From positions 62,001 to 126,000 of the forward strand of contig CAXTIG010000013.1 of the NCBI GenBank assembly GCA_964244295.1: a DNA stretch of 64,000 bases, given 5' to 3'. How positions within the stretch are numbered: the stretch's first letter is position 1; each line of letters begins with the position of its first letter. Source of the DNA: JAJAZB01 sp964244295 (GTDB lineage Bacteria > Bacteroidota > Bacteroidia > Cytophagales > Spirosomataceae). Shown piece after piece: positions 20,823 through 28,834 of this stretch. The notes beneath the pieces were generated by a model that made no database searches, was not told the origin of the DNA, and saw nothing but the letters and a program-made list of their open reading frames with translations. Both the position numbers and the translations under genes were made by a program.

Positions 20823-22115
20823 TTGTCTCCCGTCCTCCTTTCCGATTTTCAGTACGACCTGCCCGACGACCGCATCGCGCGCTTTCCGCTGGCGGAGCGC
20901 GACCAGTCCCGGCTGCTGGTGTACCGGGCGGGGGTGATTTCGCACGCCCGGTTCGATCAGATCGGGGATTTTCTGCCGGAACGGAGCCTGCTCGTGTTCA
21001 ACAACACGAAGGTGATTCCGGCGCGGTTGTTTTTCCGACGAACGAGCGGGGCTTTGATCGAACTGTTCCTGCTCCAGCCCGTCGAGCCGACGCCCGTAAT
21101 TCAGCAGGCCATGCAGGCCACCGGGAGTTGCACCTGGGAATGCCTGATCGGCAACCGCAAGCGCTGGAAGGCGGGGGAGCGCCTGGGTTTATCGTTCACG
21201 GTTTACGGTTTGGAGCTGAAACTCAGCGCCGAGTTGGTCGATTCGAAAAAATCCCTCGTGCGGTTTTCCTGGGAACCGGAGGCGGTGCCCTTCGCTGAAA
21301 TCCTCCGGGCCGCCGGGCAGATTCCCCTCCCGCCCTACCTCAACCGGGCCGCGACCGAGGCCGACCGGCAGACCTACCAAACCGTGTACTCCGAGCCGGA
21401 AGGGGCCGTGGCCGCCCCCACCGCCGGGCTGCATTTCACCGAAAACGTACTTTCGGATTTGCGTGAGCGTGGTTTCGGCGAAGAATTCCTGACGCTGCAC
21501 GTCGGCGCGGGGACGTTCCAACCCGTGAAGGTAGCCAATGCCCTCGACCACCCCATGCACGGCGAGCAGGTGATTTTTACGAAGAAAAACATCGAAGTTT
21601 TGCTCGAAAACAGGGGTCGAATTCTTCCCGTCGGCACGACCTCGCTGCGGGCGATAGAAAGTTTGTACTGGCTGGGAGCGAAGCTGAAATGTGAAGGGAG
21701 AAGGGTGAATTGTGAAGTAAAAAATCAAAACTCACCACTCACCAATGGTGGAAAAAATCACAATTCACATTTCTCATTTCACCCCTTCCACGTCGGTCAG
21801 TTCGAGCCGTACCAGCATCCCGACCCACCCGCGCCGGAGGTGGCGCTGGAGGCGGTGTTGCGGCAAATGACCGCCGAAAATCTCGATGAAATCACGGGTC
21901 AAACCGAAATCATGATCGTCCCCGGCTACCAATTCCGGCTCTGCCGAGGGCTGGTGACCAACTTTCACCAGCCTGGCTCCACGCTGATTTTGCTGGTGGC
22001 GGCGCTGCTTGGTGCCGATGGGCCAACCCACCGTTGGCGGCGGGTGTACGACGAAGCCCTCGCCCGGGGCTACCGCTTTCTGAGTTACGGTGATTCGTCG
22101 CTGCTGCTGCCCTGA
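20823..22115 (+). CDS. queA: S-adenosylmethionine:tRNA ribosyltransferase-isomerase (QueA family)
   Basis: This enzyme moves the ribosyl part of SAM to 7-aminomethyl-deazaguanine in tRNA, a late step of queuosine synthesis. Landmarks: SDFQYDLPDDRIARFPL at the N terminus, VFNNTKVIPARL, TAGLHFTENVL, LHVGAGTFQPVK, GTTSLRAIESL, and VTNFHQPGSTLILLVAALLG. There is no ATG near the family N terminus. The TTG at 20823 gives MSPVLLSDFQYDLP and fits the family; an upstream TTG at 20733 would read through intergenic repeats. An in-frame insertion of about 30 residues after GAKLKCEG (nt 21685-21782) corresponds to a palindromic repeat also found between genes. The catalytic motifs on both sides are intact, so the protein is probably functional. 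Confidence 0.9.
   Translation: MSPVLLSDFQYDLPDDRIARFPLAERDQSRLLVYRAGVISHARFDQIGDFLPERSLLVFNNTKVIPARLFFRRTSGALIELFLLQPVEPTPVIQQAMQATGSCTWECLIGNRKRWKAGERLGLSFTVYGLELKLSAELVDSKKSLVRFSWEPEAVPFAEILRAAGQIPLPPYLNRAATEADRQTYQTVYSEPEGAVAAPTAGLHFTENVLSDLRERGFGEEFLTLHVGAGTFQPVKVANALDHPMHGEQVIFTKKNIEVLLENRGRILPVGTTSLRAIESLYWLGAKLKCEGRRVNCEVKNQNSPLTNGGKNHNSHFSFHPFHVGQFEPYQHPDPPAPEVALEAVLRQMTAENLDEITGQTEIMIVPGYQFRLCRGLVTNFHQPGSTLILLVAALLGADGPTHRWRRVYDEALARGYRFLSYGDSSLLLP
21685..21782 (+). repeat. In-frame palindromic element inside queA
   Basis: Contains inverted pairs GTGAATTGTGA (21705) / TCACAATTCAC (21758) and GAAATGTGAA (21686) / TTCACATTTC (21764). It closely resembles the intergenic inverted repeat at 42729..42786 (GTGAGTTGTGAATTAAAAATC). 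It is translated without a stop. Confidence 0.75.
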
Positions 22116-22181
22116 TAAACTAGTTTGCGTACTTTTGACCGTCGGGTACTTTTTCAAAAACCGTTTCCCCTCCCCCATTTT

Positions 22182-23645
22182 ATGCGAATTGACTGGCGTC
22201 ATCCCCGCACACAGCGTTGGTTGCTTTGGGTGCTTTTTGGCGTTTTGCTGGTTCCTTTTTTAGCCCTTTCCGCCTTTGTGTACCCCACCACCGACGATTA
22301 CTGCTTTGGCCGAATCTGGCGGCAAATGGGCTACTGGCGGTTTCAATCCCATTTTTACCAAACCTGGTCGGGGCGCTACACCGGCAACCTGATCATGAGC
22401 ACCAACCCGCTCAACTTCGGTTGGTGGTGGGCCTTTCGGGTAGCGCCGGTTCTGACCTTCGGGCTGTACGTGTTCGTGCTCCAGGTATTTTTTCGTGAAC
22501 TCACCCAGCGGCAGCTTCCCGACCGGGGCGTGTGGGCGCTCACGGCCTTGTTTCTCTTCGTGTTGCTGGCGCAGCACCCCGGCATCGCGTTTTATTTTTA
22601 CTGGTACACCGGCCATCTCTACACCTTTGCCGACCTGGCTTCGCTGCTGGCGGTGGTGAGTTGGATTCGCTACGAAATCAGCACCGGGCGGCGGCGGACG
22701 GCGCATTTTGCCCTGACTGCTTTGCTTATCTTTTTCATCATGGGCTGCAACGAAGTGCCCCTGGTGATGAACCTCACGCTGCTGGCGGCGCTCGTTTTCT
22801 TCTCGCTGCTCCGCGAGCGTCGCCTGCGCTTCGATTCCCTCGCGTTGCTTCTCGTCGGGGCGGCGGGAGCGGCGTTGGCGATCCTGGCACCGGGCAACCG
22901 GGGCCGGGCCACGTCGGGCACCTTCGGCAACGACGCACGCCAGGGCGACCTGGTTTACACCCTTACCCACGCGCCACTGGAGGCGTTTAACTCGCTCGTC
23001 ACGTTGCTCCCGCTGGTGTTGGTGGCCTCGGTGCTGCTGGTGCCGCTGGGCGTGCAGTTGGTGCGGCTGGCCCCGCAGGTACCCGGCCTTGCCCGCGTGT
23101 TCGGCGCCAATCCGTTGCACGTCGGCTTAACCTATGCGGCGATGTTGGTGGTCGGTTTCGTGCCGACGTTTTGGGCCGTGGGTACGCTGCCCCCGCCCCT
23201 GCCCAAATCGGTGATTTACTTCTGGTTGGTGCTGGGCTGGTTTTACCTGACCCTCGTACTTGTTTTTTGGTACGAACGCCGCCGACCCGCCGCTCTGCCC
23301 TTCCGTCTGCCGATGCTCGTCAGCGTGGCGCTGGGTTTGTACCTGGCCCTGAGCCTGGCCGGGTCGTTCAACTTTCGGAGCGCCTACTCCGATTTGCTCA
23401 CGGGGCGGGCCTACCGCTTTAGCCGGGAAATGGCCACCCGCATCGACTTCCTGCGGACTTCGCCCGATGCGGTCGTAACGGTACCCGCTTTGCAAAACCT
23501 GCCCGTCACGATCGTGCCCCTGTTGCCCGCTCGCGACATGGTGATTGGTCACCCCGACGACGGCACCACCTGCGGGATTGATTTTTTTGGGAAAAAGGGC
23601 ATCGAGTACGTCGGGGCGGACGGTCGGGTTGTAGGGAAACCGTAA
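22182..23645 (+). CDS. Polytopic membrane protein, DUF6056-like
   Basis: 487 residues from the ATG at 22182. About ten hydrophobic segments alternate with short loops. The motif FVYPTTDDYCFGR just after the first span, with paired aspartates in the first outside loop, resembles DUF6056 and GT-C-like membrane glycosyltransferases, where such an acidic pair binds metal or lipid-phosphate sugar. The C-terminal 100 residues form a soluble domain (DLLTGRAYRFSREMATRIDF onward). I infer a possible role in surface glycan or O-glycan biosynthesis; the substrate is unknown. It follows queA by 66 bp and may be co-transcribed. Confidence 0.75.
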   Translation: MRIDWRHPRTQRWLLWVLFGVLLVPFLALSAFVYPTTDDYCFGRIWRQMGYWRFQSHFYQTWSGRYTGNLIMSTNPLNFGWWWAFRVAPVLTFGLYVFVLQVFFRELTQRQLPDRGVWALTALFLFVLLAQHPGIAFYFYWYTGHLYTFADLASLLAVVSWIRYEISTGRRRTAHFALTALLIFFIMGCNEVPLVMNLTLLAALVFFSLLRERRLRFDSLALLLVGAAGAALAILAPGNRGRATSGTFGNDARQGDLVYTLTHAPLEAFNSLVTLLPLVLVASVLLVPLGVQLVRLAPQVPGLARVFGANPLHVGLTYAAMLVVGFVPTFWAVGTLPPPLPKSVIYFWLVLGWFYLTLVLVFWYERRRPAALPFRLPMLVSVALGLYLALSLAGSFNFRSAYSDLLTGRAYRFSREMATRIDFLRTSPDAVVTVPALQNLPVTIVPLLPARDMVIGHPDDGTTCGIDFFGKKGIEYVGADGRVVGKP

Positions 23646-23714
23646 CGTTTTCGTCATGCTGAACTCAACTGGGGTTTTACTTTTGTCGCCTTAATTTTTT
23701 TTGAAAACCCATCC

Positions 23715-25007
23715 ATGTACTCCACTTTTCTCGACGAACTCCGCTGGCGCGGAATGCTGCAAGACGCCACCCCCGGCACCGAAGAACAACTCGGAAAAGA
23801 GGCCACGGCGGCCTACATCGGCTTCGACCCCACGGCGGCTTCGCTCCACATCGGCAACCTCGCCACCATCATGCTGCTGGTGCATTTTCAGCGGGCGGGC
23901 CACCGCCCCGTGGCGCTGGTGGGCGGGGCCACGGGCATGATCGGCGACCCCTCGGGCAAAGCCGCCGAGCGGGAGTTTTTGTCGGAAGAAACCCTGGCCC
24001 GCAACCAGGCGGGCATCCGGGAGCAACTGGAAAAGTTCTTGGTTTTTGAAGGAGAAAATAGGGCCGAATTGGTCAACAACTACGACTGGTTCCGGGAATT
24101 CAGCTTCCTGGGTTTCCTGCGCGAAGTGGGTAAGTTTCTGACCGTCAATTACATGATGAGCAAAGACTCGGTGCAAAAGCGGCTCGAAACGGGGCTGTCG
24201 TTCACCGAGTTTTCGTACCAGCTCCTCCAGGGCTACGATTTTTACTGGCTTTACAAAAACAAAAACATCCGCCTCCAAATGGGCGGCTCCGACCAGTGGG
24301 GCAACATCACCACCGGCACCGAACTAATCCGACGCCTGGAGGGAGGAGCCGACGAAGACGGCCCCCGCGCTTTTGCCCTGACCACGCCGCTGGTGACCAA
24401 AGCCGACGGCTCGAAGTTCGGCAAAAGCGAAAGCGGCAACGTGTGGCTCGACCCGGCCCTGACCTCGCCCTACCAGTTTTACCAGTTCTGGCTCCAGGCC
24501 ACCGACGCCGACGCGCCGCGTTTGCTGCGGGTGTTTACGCTGCTTTCGCGGGAGGAAATCGAGCGCCTCGAAGCCGAGCACGCCGCCGCCCCGCACCAGC
24601 GGCTGATGCAAAGGGCATTGGCTGAGGACGTGACCACGCGGGTGCATTCCGCCGCCGCTTATGAAACCGCCGTGCAGGCCAGCGAGGTGCTCTACGGCAA
24701 GGGCACGCTCGACACCCTGCAGAGCCTCGACGCCGCCACCTTCGCCAGCCTGTTCGAGGGCGTTCCGCAAACCAGCCTGACGAAAGCCGACCTCGCCGCC
24801 TGCGCCACCGTGACCGATTTTCTGGCCGGGACCGGGGTGTACCCCTCGAAGGGCGAAGCCCGCCGGGCCATCCAGGGCGGGGGCGTTTCCATCAACAAAA
24901 CCAAACTCACCGACCCGGCCCAGGCGGCGGAATTTTCGCTGTTACTCGAAAAATTCGTGCTGGTGGGTAAGGGGAAGAAGAATCATTTGGTGTGGGTGAA
25001 GGGGTAG
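23715..25007 (+). CDS. tyrS: Tyrosyl-tRNA synthetase
   Basis: 430 residues, typical for bacterial TyrRS. It charges tRNA-Tyr with tyrosine in the cytoplasm. The class I signature is HIGN at 45-48 and the KFGKS loop is at 234-238. The tyrosine-binding region YDFYWLYKN and the GGSDQWGNITTG motif are intact. A C-terminal S4-like RNA-binding domain spans about 355-425 (GVYPSKGEARRAIQGGGVSIN). The start matches the family. Confidence 0.97.
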   Translation: MYSTFLDELRWRGMLQDATPGTEEQLGKEATAAYIGFDPTAASLHIGNLATIMLLVHFQRAGHRPVALVGGATGMIGDPSGKAAEREFLSEETLARNQAGIREQLEKFLVFEGENRAELVNNYDWFREFSFLGFLREVGKFLTVNYMMSKDSVQKRLETGLSFTEFSYQLLQGYDFYWLYKNKNIRLQMGGSDQWGNITTGTELIRRLEGGADEDGPRAFALTTPLVTKADGSKFGKSESGNVWLDPALTSPYQFYQFWLQATDADAPRLLRVFTLLSREEIERLEAEHAAAPHQRLMQRALAEDVTTRVHSAAAYETAVQASEVLYGKGTLDTLQSLDAATFASLFEGVPQTSLTKADLAACATVTDFLAGTGVYPSKGEARRAIQGGGVSINKTKLTDPAQAAEFSLLLEKFVLVGKGKKNHLVWVKG

Positions 25008-25032
25008 CTGATGCTCCAACTCATTACTTCCT

Positions 25033-25132
25033 GACTGTCATCCAGAGCGCAGCGAAGGACCTTTCGCGCTTACCAACCAACTATCTTGATTCCAACCGCG
25101 AAAGGTCCTTCGCTGCGCTCTGGATGACAGTC
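25033..25132. repeat. 36-bp-arm inverted repeat (GTCATCC-GAAGGACC family)
   Basis: Arms 25033..25068 and 25097..25132 are perfectly complementary, with a 28-nt loop. The core, GTCATCCAGAGCGCAGCGAA, belongs to a class of palindromic repeats I have seen in many bacterial genomes. It lies between tyrS and the protease and may also terminate tyrS. Confidence 0.9.
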
Positions 25133-25161
25133 GATATTTTAGCACTCCCCAAAATTCCCCC

Positions 25162-26049
25162 ATGTTCGTCGAAGCCATCGAAGCCGTTGACCTTTTCACC
25201 CGGCCCATTCACACCCTGTCGCGCACTTACGGCGGGTTGCTGATTCCGGGGTCGTCCACCCTGTTTTTTGTCAACGACGAAGGCGTGGCCGTGACCTGCA
25301 AGCACGTGGCCGGGTTGATTGCCGGGGCCGAAAGCCTCAACGCCCGCTACGGGCAATTCCGGGCCGAGCGCGACGCCCTGCCCCGCGACGGGCGGTTCAA
25401 GAAAAACCTCGCCGGGCTGGAAGCGAAGTACGGCTACCGGCCCGAAACGCTGATTCAGATGAAGCACCACTTCGTCAACGCCTTCGACCGCATCGACACC
25501 ATCGATTTTCACTTCCACCCCAGCCTCGACTTAGCCATCGTGGTGTTCAAGGGCTTTACCAAAACCTTTTACACCTCGCACGCCACGTTCGTGGCCGACC
25601 CCAGCCAAATCAAGCAGGGCCGCTCGCTGTGCCGGTTGGGCTACCCCTTCCCGGAGTACACCAACTACCGCCACAACCCCACCACCGACGACATCGAATG
25701 GACGGCGGAAGGCAACCCGCACTCGCCCCGATTTCCCATTGACGGCATCATCACCCGCTTCGCGGCGGCGGAGGCGGGCGGGGCACCCACGTCCATCGAA
25801 CTGAGCACCCCCGGCCTGATGGGCCAGAGTGGCGGGCCGCTCTTCGACCGCACCGGGCGGGTGTACGGGATGCAGTCGATGACCAACCACCTGCACCTGG
25901 GTTTCGACCTGGAAAACGCCGAAATCCTGCGGCAGGGGCGGCGGGTGAAGGTGTCGAACTATCCGTTTTTGCACGTGGGGCATTGCGTCCACGTGGAGCG
26001 GATTACGGAGTTTTTGCGGGGGAATGGGGTAAGGTTTTTTGAGGGGTGA
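25162..26049 (+). CDS. Trypsin-like serine protease
   Basis: 295 residues with the chymotrypsin-fold triad visible: H48 in TCKHVAG, D123 in SLDLAIV, and S223 in GQSGGPLF. There is no clear signal peptide, so it may be cytoplasmic; a DegP-like PDZ domain is absent. The last 67 codons are repeated at 28371..28573, and the stop codon (TGA at 26047) uses two bases of the inserted AT-rich segment. Function is unknown; stand-alone trypsin-like proteases also occur in defence loci, and the CRISPR-Cas system starts 2.6 kb downstream. Confidence 0.85.
   Translation: MFVEAIEAVDLFTRPIHTLSRTYGGLLIPGSSTLFFVNDEGVAVTCKHVAGLIAGAESLNARYGQFRAERDALPRDGRFKKNLAGLEAKYGYRPETLIQMKHHFVNAFDRIDTIDFHFHPSLDLAIVVFKGFTKTFYTSHATFVADPSQIKQGRSLCRLGYPFPEYTNYRHNPTTDDIEWTAEGNPHSPRFPIDGIITRFAAAEAGGAPTSIELSTPGLMGQSGGPLFDRTGRVYGMQSMTNHLHLGFDLENAEILRQGRRVKVSNYPFLHVGHCVHVERITEFLRGNGVRFFEG
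25847..26047 (+). repeat. 201-bp direct repeat, left copy (protease 3' end)
   Basis: Matches 28371..28571 with a single mismatch (G at 25879, A at 28403). It encodes the C terminus of the protease. Confidence 0.95.
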
Positions 26050-26514
26050 GTGACTGGACGGGCTTCGTTCGCCTGTCTATGCTTTCGCCCACTTAGCCTG
26101 ATTTAGTGACTTGACGACCTGAAGGAGTACGATAAAATATTTCTATAAAAATGAATGGTAATTTATGAGTCAGCACCTAAAAAATAGATAATTGAACATT
26201 ACGTTGAACCGGAACCGGGAGATTGTCTATAAAAATAGTTCAACAAATGAACTTGAAGCAAAACCTAAAATTTCATTAAATTTCAGGTTTTTGAAAATAC
26301 TATTTGGATCATCATAAAGAATCAATCATCTTTCGCAAAAGTCAACCACCAAACCTATCCTCAGCAATGCATCCGTTCGCCGCCAAGCAGTTTATTCTCT
26401 TTAATTTTTTGGATTCAATTCGACAGAGGTAATCAGAACCTCAGTTGATGGTCTGATCATTTTTTAACTCTATCCAATGGAGTTCAGGTAAACTATCGCC
26501 ATTGTTAAATCAAT
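26050..26514. other. AT-rich intergenic region at the start of the insert
   Basis: 465 bp with no credible ORF. It probably carries the promoter for the following two-gene unit. Confidence 0.5.
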
Positions 26515-27108
26515 ATGAGAGTATTTATTATCATATTTTCCTCGTTATTCTTTTCCTACACTCTTCATGCCCAAAACGCTAACAAATGGGAGATAGCAAC
26601 GGATTTTCTTTGGCTTATTGACAAAAATACTCTGCCAAAATATTCGATTCTTGTTAAGAGAAGTATATCTGAAAAAGGAAAAATCAGGCTGCGAATTGGA
26701 TACGATAAAAATTCTTCATATGCTCAACTTATTAAAAATGAGGGAGGTAATAAGGCATTGTTAATTCGATTGGGGTATGAACATACTTATCAATTATCTC
26801 ATCCTGATTTTCAAATTTATTTCGGGCTTGAGGGAAGTTACAGTTATTCAACGAGGATTTACTCAGGATATTTTGATCCTGTTTCTCAAATAACGGAGCT
26901 TAACCGGGATGACATAACAAAAGGAGGAATTGTTGGTGTGCTGGGATTTAGGTACTTGATAAACGAAAGCTTCTCAGTTTCGACAGAATCTACTGTAAGT
27001 GTTTCGAGAGTAGGCTTAAAAACCTTGAAACGCACAAACTATCAAACCAGCATTAACGAGTTTTTAGTTTCTCCAATTTCCGTCTTAAATTTCAGTTTTC
27101 ACTTTTAA
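26515..27108 (+). CDS. Putative outer-membrane beta-barrel protein
   Basis: 197 residues with a signal peptide (MRVFIIIFSSLFFSYTLHAQ, cleavage near residue 20). The rest alternates hydrophobic and polar residues in beta-strand-like patterns (KIRLRIGYDKN, LLIRLGYEHTY, GIVGVLGFRYLIN) and ends in phenylalanine (LNFSFHF), as expected for an outer-membrane barrel. Codon use is AT-rich, unlike the surrounding genes, which suggests recent transfer. It is followed 13 bp later by a T9SS cargo gene, probably in one transcript. The exact family is not recognised. Confidence 0.7.
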   Translation: MRVFIIIFSSLFFSYTLHAQNANKWEIATDFLWLIDKNTLPKYSILVKRSISEKGKIRLRIGYDKNSSYAQLIKNEGGNKALLIRLGYEHTYQLSHPDFQIYFGLEGSYSYSTRIYSGYFDPVSQITELNRDDITKGGIVGVLGFRYLINESFSVSTESTVSVSRVGLKTLKRTNYQTSINEFLVSPISVLNFSFHF

Positions 27109-27121
27109 TCTCTAATCCAAA

Positions 27122-28300
27122 ATGAAAAATCATTACCGCTCCGCCTTGGCAGTAACGATGATACTGCTTTCTTTAGTCGCATTCAAAGTTAATGCACAAG
27201 ACAAAATTCTGTTCAACGGTTCGCTTTACACCAACAATTCAAGCGTCTATTTACCTTGCAACAGCGCTTCTCCAGTCAGTGCCCGCGTAGAAATAGATGG
27301 AGTTGGCGGCAGACAGTACGCGATTATTAACAGCGCTAGTGTACAACCTGCTGGTTGGTCTTACACTCTTTCTCAAGTAGGATCGTTCAACAGCCAAATT
27401 AACTTCACAGTAAATAGCAACGGTGGAACACTCACGGTGAATTATCAACAACAAGGTGGCTCGGGTTCCACGATAACAATAAGTTTGGTGCGAGTTTCCA
27501 CAGTAAATTTTACTTCAACCCCGGCTTTGAATGGGGGCAATCAATCAGCAACTTATGAAATTTCTACAGATAATTCTGTGGATTCCTATTCTTGGATAAC
27601 TACCGCAGGGCTTCGGGTGAATGGTTCAACAAGCTACACCAGTAGCGGAGGATTTGGAGCGAGTGCTACCATTAGTACACTCTCAACTGGCGGAAATTTG
27701 AGTGTACGGGCAAATTCTACATCCTGTGGATCAGGGCCTACCAATAGCATAGACGTAGGCCCGACATACATCAGCAGTGCTACGGTTGATGGTCAACCGT
27801 ATGGTGGTGGAACCGTTTACGTTTCTTCAAGTGCATATCTGGTTGTAAACACCAACGCTAGTTCCGTTTCATGGAGTATTTTGAATGGTACTGGCTATAT
27901 CTACCCTGCATTAAATTCTTGCAATGCCTCTCCTAATCCATTTATTCGAGTATTTGCTGAAACATCGGCTAGCTACGGGACTTCGGATAGTCGCACTTTT
28001 TACATCATGCTGCAAGGGTATTCGGGTTACTCAATGGCGTACCCTAACCCAACAACTGAAAAATTGAAAGTTGATTTCGACGATGCTCAAATGGCTTCGG
28101 ACTTACTTCACGGTTTTGGGCTCTATAGCAAGAGCGCTGAACTAGTCAGGAGTTTTAACGTAGAGCAAGCCAAAACGACAAAGTATTTTCAAAATACCAA
28201 AAGTATTGAACTCGACTTAAAAGGATTAGTCCCTGGGATTTATTACCTAAAAGTCAAGATGGGTGACCGAACTTTTGCGAATCAAATTTCGGTAAAGTAA
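27122..28300 (+). CDS. Secreted protein with T9SS C-terminal sorting domain
   Basis: 392 residues. Signal peptide at 1-25 (MILLSLVAFKVNAQ). The middle is beta-rich, serine/threonine/glycine-rich and Ig-like. Residues about 310-392 (YPNPTTEKLKVDF ... GIYYLKVKMGDRTFANQISVK) are a type A T9SS sorting domain, so the protein is probably exported and anchored on the surface. It shares the low GC content of its upstream partner. Confidence 0.85.
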   Translation: MKNHYRSALAVTMILLSLVAFKVNAQDKILFNGSLYTNNSSVYLPCNSASPVSARVEIDGVGGRQYAIINSASVQPAGWSYTLSQVGSFNSQINFTVNSNGGTLTVNYQQQGGSGSTITISLVRVSTVNFTSTPALNGGNQSATYEISTDNSVDSYSWITTAGLRVNGSTSYTSSGGFGASATISTLSTGGNLSVRANSTSCGSGPTNSIDVGPTYISSATVDGQPYGGGTVYVSSSAYLVVNTNASSVSWSILNGTGYIYPALNSCNASPNPFIRVFAETSASYGTSDSRTFYIMLQGYSGYSMAYPNPTTEKLKVDFDDAQMASDLLHGFGLYSKSAELVRSFNVEQAKTTKYFQNTKSIELDLKGLVPGIYYLKVKMGDRTFANQISVK

Positions 28301-28316
28301 TCTCAAAATTTGTAAG

Positions 28317-28353
28317 AAAAGCCCCGCACTGCAAACTCACAACGCGGGGCTTT
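28317..28353 (+). terminator. Terminator of the insert gene pair
   Basis: Arms AAAAGCCCCGC and GCGGGGCTTT lie 17-53 bp past the stop at 28300. The stem is like that of the clpX terminator at 37974..38011. Confidence 0.85.
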
Positions 28354-28370
28354 CTCTTGTCTCCTGTTCC

Positions 28371-28573
28371 ACCGCACCGGGCGGGTGTACGGGATGCAGT
28401 CAATGACCAACCACCTGCACCTGGGTTTCGACCTGGAAAACGCCGAAATCCTGCGGCAGGGGCGGCGGGTGAAGGTGTCGAACTATCCGTTTTTGCACGT
28501 GGGGCATTGCGTCCACGTGGAGCGGATTACGGAGTTTTTGCGGGGGAATGGGGTAAGGTTTTTTGAGGGGTAG
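28371..28573 (+). pseudogene. Duplicated 3' end of the protease gene
   Basis: Encodes the last 66 or so codons of the protease in an open frame ending in TAG at 28571. It has lost the rest of the gene, including the catalytic triad. The sequence beyond it leads to the tracrRNA region, so this copy probably marks the original 3' end of the protease. Confidence 0.9.
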
Positions 28574-28642
28574 AAGCAAGAGGCGAGAGACAGGATACAG
28601 GAAAGAAGCCCTGCCATGATGTTCGACCGTAGCAGGCGGGCA

Positions 28643-28721
28643 TAAAAAAAGGCGACCCGCAGGCCGCCTGAATGTTCTCACAGCGGTAAAACCTTATTGT
28701 GAGTTGCTTCAATTTGTTCGG
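28643..28721 (-). ncRNA. Predicted tracrRNA of the type II-C system
   Basis: On the minus strand an anti-repeat (28697..28720, starting GAACAAATTGAAGCAACTCA) can pair with the first 24 nt of the crRNA-sense repeat, leaving only one bulged base. It is followed by a possible stem CTCACA/TGTGAG and by a GC-rich hairpin (GGCGGCC/GGTCGCC with one G-U pair) ending in seven T, which acts as terminator. A TAGGTTTG -7 box sits just upstream (28731..28724). The RNA would be about 78 nt and is divergent from cas9. Confidence 0.85.
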
Positions 28722-28723
28722 GG

Positions 28724-28731
28724 CAAACCTA
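28724..28731 (-). promoter_or_regulatory. -7 box of the tracrRNA promoter
   Basis: TAGGTTTG is a perfect match to the Bacteroidota TAnnTTTG element. Transcription would begin a few bases downstream, at the start of the anti-repeat. No clear -33 TTTG is seen at the usual spacing. Confidence 0.55.
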
Positions 28732-28770
28732 CACCGGATTTTGGAAAATTGGACGATTTTTTCAAAAAAT

Positions 28771-28801
28771 TTTGCGGATTGAACGCCGGCGGGTAGTTTA
28801 C
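28771..28801 (+). promoter_or_regulatory. Candidate cas9 promoter
   Basis: TTTG at 28771..28774 and TAGTTTAC at 28794..28801 are 19 bp apart, close to the Bacteroidota -33/-7 pattern, and lie 34 bp upstream of the cas9 start. Confidence 0.45.
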
Positions 28802-28834
28802 GGCCTCAACCGCTAAACCCCCTCTCCACTTCGC

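Larger units (their letters stand above)
26048..28370. mobile_element. AT-rich insert between protease 3'-end repeats
   Basis: This 2323-bp segment lies between the two 201-bp direct repeats. It is clearly poorer in GC than the flanks, especially 26100..27110, and holds two exported-protein genes. No integrase, transposase or terminal inverted repeat is seen, so the route of insertion is unknown. It may have entered by recombination through the repeated 3' end. Confidence 0.7.

Noticed and set aside
26048..28370. Classical transposon or integrative element
   Set aside because: No transposase or integrase, no terminal inverted repeats and no short target-site duplication are seen. The 201-bp repeats are protease coding sequence.
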